DNA from: Xanthomonas citri pv. mangiferaeindicae
GTDB taxonomy: Bacteria > Pseudomonadota > Gammaproteobacteria > Xanthomonadales > Xanthomonadaceae
Reading direction: 5' to 3'
Assembly (NCBI GenBank): GCA_002240395.1
Contig: CP016836.1
Coordinates: forward strand, 2,294,001-2,358,000
DNA: 64,000 nucleotides
Shown here: in pieces, positions 17,163 to 25,982 of the stretch
Position numbering within the stretch: position 1 is the first letter of the stretch
How the letters are laid out: every line of letters starts with the position of its first letter
Notes under the pieces: model-generated
Told to the model about the DNA's origin: nothing
Databases searched by the model: none
The model's input: only the letters and a program-made list of their open reading frames with translations
Position numbers and translations under genes: made by a program

Positions 17163-19256
17163 ATGAGCAGGCCGGCGCTTGCCGCCGCCGGCGCCGCCTC
17201 GGTGTCGACGCTGCCCGGCGTCGGCCCGAAGGTCGCCGACAAGCTGACCGCGCGCGGGCTGGCCACGGTCGGCGATCTGTGGCTGCACCTGCCGCGCCAG
17301 TACGAGGACCGGACCCGGGTCGTGCCGATCCGCGCACTGCGTGGCGGTGTACCGGCGCAGGTGCAGGGCCGGGTCGAGGCGGTGGATCGTGCGTTTCGTC
17401 GGCGTCCGATGCTACGCGTCGCGATCGGCGACGGATCGGGGGCGACCCTGGTGTTGCGGTTCTTCCATTTCCGTGCCGCCCAGTTGGCGCAGTTCGCAGT
17501 CGGCACGCCGCTGTGCGTCTACGGCACGCCGCGGCCGGGGCAGCACGGCCTGGAAATCGTCCATCCCAGCTACCGGGTGATCGGCGATGCCGCCGATCCG
17601 GTGGTCGAGGACGCGCTCGACCCGGTCTATCCGGCTATCGAAGGCATCGGGCCGGCGACGCTGCGCCGCATGATCGGGCATGCGCTCGACCGCTTGCCCG
17701 ACGGTGACGCCTTGGAGCTGGTGCCGGCCGACCTGCTCGCCGGACTCGCATTGCCGAGGTTGCGTGAGGCGCTGCTGACGGTGCATCGCCCGCCGCCGGA
17801 TGTGGACCTGGGCGCGTTGTTGTCCGGACGTCATCCGGCGCAGCGGCGGCTGGCCTTGGAGGAGCTGCTGGCCCATCACTTGAGTCTGCGGCGGCAGCGG
17901 ATTGCGCTGCAGGCCCATCGCGCGCCAGTGCTGCGGCCCGGACCGCTCGCGGCCGCGATGGAGGCCGGCCTGCCGTTCGCGCTGACCGGCGCGCAGCGCC
18001 GTGTACATGCCGAGATCGTGCGCGATCTCGCGCAGCCGCGCCCGATGCTGCGCCTGGTCCAGGGCGACGTGGGCAGCGGCAAGACGGTCGTCGCCGCGCT
18101 GGCCGCGCTGGCGGCGATCGACTCGGGCCGCCAGGCGGCGCTGATGGCGCCCACCGAACTGCTGGCCGAACAGCATTTCCGCAATCTGTCGGCCTGGCTC
18201 GGGCCGTTGGGCGTCCGTGTCGCGTGGCTTGCGGGCAAAGTCACCGGACGTGTGCGCGCGGCCACGGCTGCGGACATCGCCGCGGGCGTCGCGCAACTGG
18301 TGGTCGGCACCCATGCGTTGATGCAGCAGGCGGTCGAGTTCCACGACCTGGCACTGGCGATCGTCGACGAGCAGCACCGCTTTGGCGTGCACCAGCGCCT
18401 GGCGCTGCGCGACAAGGGCGCGCAGGCGGGCAGCGTGCCGCACCAACTGGTGATGACCGCCACACCGATTCCGCGCACGCTGGCGATGGCGGCCTACGCC
18501 GATCTCGACGTTTCGGCGATCGACGAGCTCCCGCCCGGGCGCACGCCGGTGCAGACCGTGGTGCTTGGCGCCGGCCGGCGCGCCGAGCTGATCGAGCGCG
18601 TGCGTGCCGCGTGCGCGCAGGGCCGGCAGGCGTACTGGGTCTGCACGCTGATCGACGAGTCCGACGAGGTCGTGGCGCAGGCCGCGCAGACGACGTTCGA
18701 GCAACTGTCCGCGGCGTTGCCGGACCTGCGGATCGGCTTCGTGCACGGACGCCTGCGCGCCGCGGAGAAGCAGGCTGCGATGCGCGCATTCAAGGACGGC
18801 CACAGTGACCTGCTGGTCGCCACCACCGTGATCGAGGTCGGCGTGGACGTGCCCAATGCGTCATTGATGGTGATCGAGAACGCCGAGCGCCTGGGGCTGG
18901 CGCAACTGCATCAGTTGCGCGGGCGCGTGGGGCGCGGCAGCGCCGCGTCGAGCTGCGTACTGCTGTATCAGCCGCCACTCTCGCGCACCGCACGCGAACG
19001 GCTCGACACGATGCGCACGACCGGCGATGGCTTCGTGATCGCCGAGAAGGACTTGGCATTGCGCGGGCCGGGCGAACTGCTGGGCACGCGGCAGACCGGC
19101 CTGGCCGAGTTCCGGCTTGCTGATCTTGCGCGCGATGCCGACCTGCTGCCGGTCGTCCATCGGCTCGGCGAGGCCTTGCTGCGGACCGATCCTCAGTGCG
19201 CGGACCGGCTGGTCGCACGCTGGATCGGGGGCGCGGCGCGCTACGCGGCGGCCTAA
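17163..19256 (+). CDS. recG: ATP-dependent DNA helicase RecG
   Basis: Branch-migrating helicase that regresses stalled replication forks. The 697 residues are a normal length. An N-terminal wedge/OB domain begins GVGPKVADKLTARGL. Helicase motif I is QGDVGSGKTVVA, the motif II position reads IVDEQHRFGVHQR, motif III is MTATPIPRTL, and motif VI lies in LRGRVGRG. The C-terminal TRG-type segment contains GPGELLGTRQTG. It ends the spoT-ridA-recG run. Confidence 0.97.
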   Translation: MSRPALAAAGAASVSTLPGVGPKVADKLTARGLATVGDLWLHLPRQYEDRTRVVPIRALRGGVPAQVQGRVEAVDRAFRRRPMLRVAIGDGSGATLVLRFFHFRAAQLAQFAVGTPLCVYGTPRPGQHGLEIVHPSYRVIGDAADPVVEDALDPVYPAIEGIGPATLRRMIGHALDRLPDGDALELVPADLLAGLALPRLREALLTVHRPPPDVDLGALLSGRHPAQRRLALEELLAHHLSLRRQRIALQAHRAPVLRPGPLAAAMEAGLPFALTGAQRRVHAEIVRDLAQPRPMLRLVQGDVGSGKTVVAALAALAAIDSGRQAALMAPTELLAEQHFRNLSAWLGPLGVRVAWLAGKVTGRVRAATAADIAAGVAQLVVGTHALMQQAVEFHDLALAIVDEQHRFGVHQRLALRDKGAQAGSVPHQLVMTATPIPRTLAMAAYADLDVSAIDELPPGRTPVQTVVLGAGRRAELIERVRAACAQGRQAYWVCTLIDESDEVVAQAAQTTFEQLSAALPDLRIGFVHGRLRAAEKQAAMRAFKDGHSDLLVATTVIEVGVDVPNASLMVIENAERLGLAQLHQLRGRVGRGSAASSCVLLYQPPLSRTARERLDTMRTTGDGFVIAEKDLALRGPGELLGTRQTGLAEFRLADLARDADLLPVVHRLGEALLRTDPQCADRLVARWIGGAARYAAA

Positions 19257-19299
19257 CAGTGCATGTTGATCGACAACCCGCCCCGGTTGCCTCGTTCAT

Positions 19300-19326
19300 C
19301 TGCATGAACTGGCGATCTTCATGCAG
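19300..19326. promoter_or_regulatory. Inverted repeat upstream of the response regulator
   Basis: CTGCATGAA (19300-19308) and TTCATGCAG (19318-19326) form a perfect nine-base dyad with a nine-base spacer, 68 bases before the start. It is a candidate operator. Confidence 0.5.
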
Positions 19327-19342
19327 TCACCACTTCGCTGCG

Positions 19343-19355
19343 AGGTACGGTACCT
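19343..19355. promoter_or_regulatory. Short dyad upstream of the response regulator
   Basis: AGGTAC-G-GTACCT is a perfect six-base inverted repeat 39 bases before the ATG. It is a candidate operator. Confidence 0.4.
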
Positions 19356-19393
19356 GATACGCGGGGATATGCGTTGTGATGGGGGGCTAGGGA

Positions 19394-20053
19394 ATGGCGC
19401 TTTCAGTGGAAACGATCCGGGTCTATGCGGCCGATGAGCGGCCGATCGTGCTGGCTGGCATGCGCGCGGTGCTGCATGCGCCCGATTCGGGCATGCATCT
19501 CACCGGGGAGGCCGCCAGTGGGCAGGCGCTGCTGCAGATGCTGCAGACGCGGTTCGACTGCAATGTTGTGGTCACTGATTTTTCGATGAAGGGTGCCGAT
19601 CCCCGCGCTGGAGATGGCCTGCGGTTGCTGGGCCAGCTGCGGACGCGGTTTCCTGCGATCGGCGTCGTGGTCTTCACTGAAGTCCGCAATCCGCCGCTGT
19701 TGCGCGCGATGTTCGAACTGGGCGTGCACGCGATCGTGGACAAGTCCGGTACGCTCGATGAGCTCCCTGTCGCGATCCGATGGGCGGCAAGCGGCCGGCG
19801 CTACCTGAGCCGGAGCATTCAGCGCTTGCTCGATGCTGCGACCGGATGCGGCCGCGGCGCACCGCTGTCGCGCCAGGAGGCGGAGGTCGTGCGCTTGTTC
19901 GCCAGCGGCAAGACGGTCAGCGAGATCGCATCGTCGTTCTCGCGCAGCGTCAAGACCGTCAGCAGGCAGAAGAGCGACGCGATGCGCAAGCTCGGGCTCG
20001 AGAACCACAGCCAGCTCTATGCCTATGCGTTGTCCGGCGGGTTGGCGCGCTGA
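19394..20053 (+). CDS. RcsB-like response regulator (LuxR-type DNA-binding)
   Basis: A 219-residue two-component regulator. The receiver domain (about 6-125) has Asp14/Glu15 in the acidic pocket, Asp62 as phosphoacceptor (VVTDFSMKG), Thr95 and Lys117 (VDKSG). The LuxR/NarL helix-turn-helix (about 155-212) reads LSRQEAEVVRLFASGKTVSE then SVKTVSRQKSDAMRKLG. The wording around the phosphosite and the recognition helix is closest to RcsB among well-known regulators. No histidine kinase or phosphorelay protein lies in the window, so it is an orphan here. It directly precedes the adhesin gene on the same strand and is the obvious candidate regulator. Confidence 0.88.
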   Translation: MALSVETIRVYAADERPIVLAGMRAVLHAPDSGMHLTGEAASGQALLQMLQTRFDCNVVVTDFSMKGADPRAGDGLRLLGQLRTRFPAIGVVVFTEVRNPPLLRAMFELGVHAIVDKSGTLDELPVAIRWAASGRRYLSRSIQRLLDAATGCGRGAPLSRQEAEVVRLFASGKTVSEIASSFSRSVKTVSRQKSDAMRKLGLENHSQLYAYALSGGLAR

Positions 20054-20158
20054 GCGAGCCTGACGCAGGCCGTTGCGGGCGCGTCGTCGGGCGGGCCCGC
20101 TGCACGCAACCGGCTCAGTGAAGGCGCGGCCGTTTCAATGAATGGATCAATCCCCTCG

Positions 20159-20174
20159 CGTCGATCAATCGACG
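20159..20174. promoter_or_regulatory. Dyad 1 upstream of adhesin
   Basis: CGTCGAT-CA-ATCGACG is a perfect seven-base inverted repeat 129 bases upstream of the adhesin start. Confidence 0.45.
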
Positions 20175-20200
20175 TGCAGGTGACGCGTGCGCCTGCAGCC

Positions 20201-20219
20201 CTGTCGTCTGTGACGACAG
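20201..20219. promoter_or_regulatory. Dyad 2 upstream of adhesin
   Basis: CTGTCGTC-TGT-GACGACAG is a perfect eight-base inverted repeat 84 bases upstream of the start. It could be an operator, or the terminator stem of the regulator gene, but no T-tract follows. Confidence 0.5.
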
Positions 20220-20229
20220 TCGCGATTTT

Positions 20230-20246
20230 TGAGAATCGTCTGATTC
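20230..20246. promoter_or_regulatory. RcsB-box-like dyad upstream of adhesin
   Basis: TGAGAATCGTCTGA (20230-20243) matches the enterobacterial RcsAB box TAAGAATATTCCTA at 9 of 14 positions, including the GAAT and TC cores. It also contains the dyad GAATC-GTCT-GATTC. It lies about 60 bases before the adhesin start, next to an RcsB-like regulator gene. Confidence 0.45.
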
Positions 20247-20302
20247 ACACCCGTGGCGCGGCGCGGTTCCCTTGAGCCCTCATGAACAGCGAGGGAAGCG
20301 GG

Positions 20303-23300
20303 ATGAACAAGGTCTTCTGCAGGATCTGGAACCGTGCGCTCGGGGCCTACGTCGTCGCATCCGAACTGGCCGACCGGCGCGTCCGCGACGGGCGTCGCGT
20401 GCGTGCTGCGGTGCTGGCGATCGTCTGTTTGCCGGCGATCGCAAGCGCGGCCGCCCAGGAGCGGACGATCGGGTCGTCGGCGGCGGACCCGGAAAAAATC
20501 GCCGAACTCGTCGAGCGGCACCTCAACGAGAATGAGCGGGTGCTGGCCGGTGGCGCGCTGCCCGTCTGGTCGAACACCGCGATGATGGGCCAGTCGCGCG
20601 CGGTCGCAGGCGGCGTTGCGCCGATGGGCGTAATCGATCCAGGTGGCCTGACCGGCGGTACGCTGCCCGGGCTGGTGCAGCATCTGACCAACTTCCTGCT
20701 GCCGATCTCCAACGAGTACCGTGCCTGCGGATTGCTCGGCAACGGCACGTTGCTGCCTGACGAATGCCTGTCCATCGCGCGCGAGAACTTCAGCTACGCG
20801 TTCCAGTCGGTATCGCTGCTCGGCACAGATCTGCTGACAATCCCCGATGTGCTTGACCTCAACGGCAACCGCCAGGCCGACCACACCACAATCATCGGCC
20901 GTGCCAGCTCGGGCAGTTACATCAATGTGCCGATCGGCAACTACGCCGGCCAGAACAACGATCCGGACTGCGAACTGGTCGCCGGCATCGGTGTCTGCGT
21001 GCCAGGCGTGCTGGGCACCTATACCTGGGACACCTTGCCCGCGCAGGACTACCAGATCATCGTCGGCGATGGTGCGGCGGCCAACGGCTCGAACACGGTG
21101 GTCATGGGCACCAATGCCAGCCACGTGTTGCCGGCCATTTCCGCGACCGACCTCGGCTGGACCGGTGGGCCTGACGGCAACTACGCCGCGCGGCTTGGCA
21201 ATGCGGTGGTCATTGGTCATAACGCGTCGGGTACGGCAGACCGACAGACGATCCTGGGCGCAAACGCCAGTTCGGTACACGCCAACAGCGTCGCGCTGGG
21301 CGCCGATTCGGTGACGGTGCGCGGCGCGCAGACGGGCTATACCGCGCCCGGCCTGGCAATTGCACAGACCTCGGCGGGCGAAGTGTCGATCGGCACGGCC
21401 ACTGCCGCCCGGCAGTTGACCAACGTCGCGGCGGGCAGCGCTGCAACCGATGCGGTCAACGTCGCGCAGTTGCAAGGGGCGCTGGCGGAAGTCGATGGCG
21501 TCGGCGAGTTCGCGGTCCGCTATGACGACAACGGCACCGGTGTGCCGGATTTCGGAAGGATCACGCTGGACGGTGCAGGTGGCACCGTGATCGGCAACGT
21601 CGCGGCGGGCGTGGCGGATGACGAGGCAGTCAACGTCGGCCAGTTGTCGCCGGTGGTCGCGGCCTTGGGCGGCAGCGCCGGAATCGACCCGACAACCGGC
21701 GCGGTGACAGGCCCGGTGTATACGCTCGACGATGGCAATGACACCGGCACGACGGTCGACTTCGGCGATGTCGGCTCCGCGCTCGCCAATCTCGACGGCC
21801 GCACCGCAAGCAACACCACGACGATCAACAACCTGCTCGATGGCACCGAAGGTCTGGTGCGGCAGGATCCGGGCACGCTGGTGATGACGGTCGGCGGCCA
21901 GACCGGCGGCGATGAGGTGAGCTTTGCGAACGCCGGTGGCGATGCGCGGCGGCTGAGCGGCGTGGCCGCCGGTGTCGAGGCGACGGACGCGGTGAATGTC
22001 ACCCAATTGACTGACGTGGCCGATGCCGTCGACGACCTCGGCGCGTTGGCGGTGCAGTACGACACCGCTGTCGATGGCGGTCCGGACTACAGCCGGGTGA
22101 CGCTGGCCGGGACTGGTGGCACCGCGATCGGCAATGTCGCAGCGGGCGAGGTCAGCGCGACCAGCAGCGAAGCGATCAACGGCGCGCAACTGTTCGGCGT
22201 CGCCGGTTCGGTGGCTGACCACCTGGGCGGCGGCGCGGGTGTCAACGCCGACGGCACGATCTCTGCGCCGACCTACGTGATCCGCGGCGGCAACTACACC
22301 AATGTGGGCGATGCGTTCGACGCGGTGGATGGCGCGTTCGATGATCTGATCGACGACGTCGGTGACCTGGGCGCGACCGCTGTGCGCTACGACACCGATG
22401 CCGACGGCAATCCGGATTACAGCCGGGTCACGCTGGCCGGCACGGGCGGTACCGCGATCGGCAACATCGCGGCGGGCGTGGCATTGGATGACGCGGTCAA
22501 TGTCGGTCAGCTGACGCCAGTGGTTGCGGCCTTGGGCGGCGGCGCGGCGATCGACCCGACCACCGGTGCGGTGACGGGGCCGGTGTACACGCTCGACGAT
22601 GGCAGCGATACCGGCACGACCGCCGACTTCGGCGATGTGGGCTCGGCGCTCGACAATCTCGACGGCCGCACCGCAAGCAACACTACGACGATCAACAACC
22701 TGCTCGACGGCACCGAAGGTCTGGTCCGGCAGAATCCCGGGACGCTGGTGATGACGGTCGGCGCGCAGACCGGTGGCGACGAAGTGAGCTTTGCGAACGT
22801 CGATGGCGATGCGCGGCGGCTCAGCGGCGTCGCCGCTGGCGTCGAGGCGACGGATGCGGTGAACGTGGGCCAGTTGGGCGACGTCGTCGGCGACATCGAC
22901 GACCTGGGGGCGGTTGCTGTGCGCTACGACACCGACGCTGACGGCAACCCGGACTACAGTCGCATCACACTGGCGGGCGCCGGCGGCACGGCGATCGGCA
23001 ATGTCGCGGCGGGCGAGGTCAGCGCGACCAGCAGCGAGGCGATCAATGGCGCGCAACTGTTCGGCGTCGCCGGTTCAGTGGCCGACCACCTGGGCGGCGG
23101 CGCGGGTGTCAACACCGACGGCACGATCTCTGCGCCGACCTACGTGATTCGCGGCGGCAACTACACCAATGTGGGCGATGCGTTCGACGCGGTGGATGGC
23201 GCGTTCGATGATCTGGTCATCGATGTCGGTGACCTGGGCGCGACCGCGGTGCGCTACGACACCGATGCCGACGGCAATCCGGATTACGGCCGGGTCACGC

Positions 23301-25053
23301 TGGCCGGCGCCGGCGGCACCGCGATCGGCAACGTCGCGGCGGGCGTGGCAGTGGATGACGCGGTTAATGTCGGCCAGCTGGCACCAGTGGTCGCTGCCTT
23401 GGGCGGCGGCGCGGCGATCGACCCGACCACCGGTGCGGTGACGGGTCCGGTGTACACGCTCGACGATGGCAGCGATACCGGCACGACCGCCGACTTCGGC
23501 GATGTCGGCTCCGCGCTCGACAATCTCGACGGCCGCACCGCGAGCAACACTACGACGATCAACAACCTGCTCGACGGCACGGCAGGTCTGGTGCGTCAGG
23601 ATCCGGGCACGCTGGTGATGACGGTCGGCGCGCAGACCGGCGGCGACGAAGTGAGCTTTGCGAACGTCGATGGTGATGCGCGGCGGCTCAGCGGCGTGGA
23701 TGACGGCGTCGACGACACCGATGCGGCGAATGTCCGCCAGTTGCGTGCGGTGGAGGGTCAGATCAGTGACCTGGATGCGTTCGCGGTGCGCTACGACGCG
23801 CAGGACATGGCGCGCATCACGCTGGGCGGAAGCGGCGGCACCGTGATCGACAACCTCGCAGCCGGGCAGATCGCAGCCGGCAGCCTGCAAGCCATCAACG
23901 GCGGGCAGATGTTTGCGAGCATGTCGAGCATGGCCGCGATCTTCGGTGGCGGTGCCGCGGTCGATCCGTTCGGCGGCCTGGTCCCACCGGACTACATGAT
24001 CCAGGGCACGTTCTACAATTCGGTGGGCGCTGCGCTGGCCGCGCTCGACACCGGCCTGACCCAGGTCAACACCCGCATCGACAACCTACCGTCCGGTACC
24101 GGTGGCGGCGACCCGCTGGTGGTCGTGGACGGCGTCCGTGATGGGAGCGATGACGCCACCGTCGATGGCCAACGCGGGGTCGCGATCGGCAGCAATGCGT
24201 CGGCCGGCGGCGATTACGGTGTCGCCATCGGCGGCGACAGCTATGCGGCGGGCGGCAACGACACGGCCATCGGCGGCAATGCCAAAGTCTATGCCGACAA
24301 CAGCACGGCGGTCGGTGCCAATGCCACGGTGCAGGCCACGGCGAGTGAGGCGGTCGCGGTGGGCGAGGGCTCCACGGTCGCAGCAAGTGGGGCACTGCGA
24401 TCGGCCAGGGGGCGACCGTGACCGACACGGCACAGGGCGCTGTCGCGCTGGGTCAGGGCTCGGTGGCCGATCGCGCCGGCACGGTATCGGTCGGCAGCGC
24501 CGGTGGTGAGCGGCAGGTGGTCAATGTCGCGGCCGGCACCCAGGACACCGACGCGGTCAACGTGGCGCAGCTGCGTGCGTCCGAGCAAGGCACGGTGCGC
24601 TACGACACCAACCCCGACGGCAGCGCCAATCCGACCCAGATCACGCTCAACCAAGGCGGCGGCGAGGTGATGGTGCGCAACGTGCGGGCCGGTGCCGCGG
24701 GGACCGACGCGGTCAACGTCAACCAGCTCAACGCCGGGATCGGGCGCGCGATCGGAGAGGCGAATGCCTACACCGACATGCGGGTTGGGCAGATGCAGTC
24801 CGACATCTGGGAGATCGACCGCGGGTACCGCGCCGGCGTCGCGGCGGCCATGGCGGTCGCGGGGCTGCCGCAGGCCTACATGCCCGGCAAGAGCATGGTC
24901 TCGGCGGCGGTGAGCGGCTACGAGCGCGAGGCCGGGCTTGCGGTCGGCATCACGACGGTCTCGGAGAACGGGCGCTGGGTCTACAAGTTCAGCGGCACGA
25001 CCAACACCGTCAACGATGTCGGCTTCACGATGGGCGCCGGCCTGCAATGGTGA
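20303..25053 (+). pseudogene. Trimeric autotransporter adhesin (YadA/XadA-like), frameshifted near the 3' end
   Basis: A type Vc surface adhesin of about 1,583 residues if the frame is restored. An extended signal peptide region opens with MNKVFCRIWNRALGAYVVAS, and the ATG at 20303 follows AGGGAAG. The head region (to about residue 370) contains Ylhead-like motifs such as NSVALGADS. Repeated HANS-type motifs (TDAVNVGQL), NVAAG turns and YDTDADGNPDYSR segments make the long passenger. The anchor (last ~90 residues, with VAAAMAVAGLPQAYMPGKSM and FTMGAGLQW) forms the trimeric barrel. At the GGGG run 24389-24392 one base is missing relative to the continuing motif ASGGTAIGQG. The first frame stops at 24421, before the anchor, and the anchor frame continues to 25053. 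As written the product could not be displayed. This may be an assembly error or a phase-variable tract. Confidence 0.88.
21684..23698 (+). repeat. 867-base tandem repeats in the adhesin passenger
   Basis: The sequence TCGACCCGAC or a close variant recurs at 21684, 22551 and 23418, exactly 867 bases (289 codons) apart. Two full units and about one third of a third are present, and weaker similarity extends upstream to about 21510. Units differ by scattered substitutions. The repeat is in frame, so unit number changes passenger length without breaking the gene. Confidence 0.9.
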
Positions 25054-25058
25054 CTGCA

Positions 25059-25084
25059 GCGGCCCCGTCTTCGGACGGGGCCGC
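25059..25084 (+). terminator. Hairpin after the adhesin
   Basis: GCGGCCCCGT and ACGGGGCCGC flank a six-base loop just after the adhesin stop. No strong T-tract follows, so read-through into the OmpA lipoprotein gene is possible. Confidence 0.6.
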
Positions 25085-25114
25085 TTGCCTCGAACGCGAC
25101 TGAAGGAGACCCGC

Positions 25115-25927
25115 ATGCATTCGATCCCGAGCTTTTCCATCCGCACTTGCGCCTTGGTCCTCGTCGCGGGGCTCGCCGCCTGTGCTTCGACCGGCAGCGC
25201 GGATGAGGCGCCACGATTCCCCGATCCCGCTTCGGCCAAGCCGCATGGCGGCACCTATCCCACGGCCGGTGCACTGCAGCCGCTGGGGCCCGGGCTGAGT
25301 AAGGACCAGCTCTATGGATTGCTCGGGCCCCCGCATTTCTCCGAAGGCGTATTCGGCGTGCGCGAATGGGACTACGTGCTGAACTTCCGCGAGGCAGACG
25401 GCCAGGTGGCGCGTTGCCAGCTCAAACTGCGCTTCGACGAGACGGGCATGGTGCGCGACATGCACTGGATGCCGGCCGCCTGCGCGGAACGGGCCCGGCC
25501 GCACAATGCGCACATCGGCGGGGGCGCGTCGACCGCAAGTGAGCAGCTTGCGCTGCTGTCGGCCGATACCACGTTCGTCTTCGCCCGCGCGGAGCTGACG
25601 CCGTTGGGACGGCGCACGCTCGATGCGTTGGTCGAGCGCGCCGGTGCGCTGGATGGCATCGAGGCGATCGAGGTGGTCGGTCACGCCGACCGGATCGGCC
25701 GCCCCGCCGCCAACGATGCACTCTCGCGTCGGCGCGCAGAAGCCGTGCGTGACTATCTCGCGCAGCGCGGTGGACCGGCGACGCGGATCTCGGTCGAAGG
25801 CCGCGGAAGTCGCGAACCGCTGGTCGCCTGCGAGGGACTGCACGGCGTGGACGAGATCGCGTGCCTGGCGCCCAATCGCCGCGTCGAGATCATGATGCAG
25901 CGCCGGGTGACGGCTGCCGTTCCCTGA
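25115..25927 (+). CDS. OmpA-family lipoprotein with BamE-like N-terminal domain
   Basis: A 270-residue outer-membrane lipoprotein. A signal peptide ends in the lipobox LAAC (Cys22). Residues about 58-118 resemble the BamE/SmpA fold (GLSKDQLYGLLGPPHFSEGV, WDYVLNF). Residues about 145-262 form an OmpA-like peptidoglycan-binding domain with VVGHADRIG, NDALSRRRAEAVRDYL and APNRRVEI. The ATG at 25115 follows TGAAGGAGA. It lies 61 bases after the adhesin and probably belongs to the same surface module. It may anchor or assist assembly of the trimeric adhesin at the envelope, which is an inference from position and domains. Confidence 0.88.
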   Translation: MHSIPSFSIRTCALVLVAGLAACASTGSADEAPRFPDPASAKPHGGTYPTAGALQPLGPGLSKDQLYGLLGPPHFSEGVFGVREWDYVLNFREADGQVARCQLKLRFDETGMVRDMHWMPAACAERARPHNAHIGGGASTASEQLALLSADTTFVFARAELTPLGRRTLDALVERAGALDGIEAIEVVGHADRIGRPAANDALSRRRAEAVRDYLAQRGGPATRISVEGRGSREPLVACEGLHGVDEIACLAPNRRVEIMMQRRVTAAVP

Positions 25928-25982
25928 GCGGCGTCGTTTCGTCGCGGCTGGCCGTGCGCGGCCGTGATGGGGATAATGCGGC

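Noticed and set aside
20165..23056. Minus-strand open frame of 963 codons opposite the adhesin
   Set aside because: It mirrors the adhesin repeats, its composition is Arg/Ala/Asp-biased with no domain, and the plus strand carries clear adhesin motifs and a ribosome binding site. Long antisense frames are expected at this GC content.
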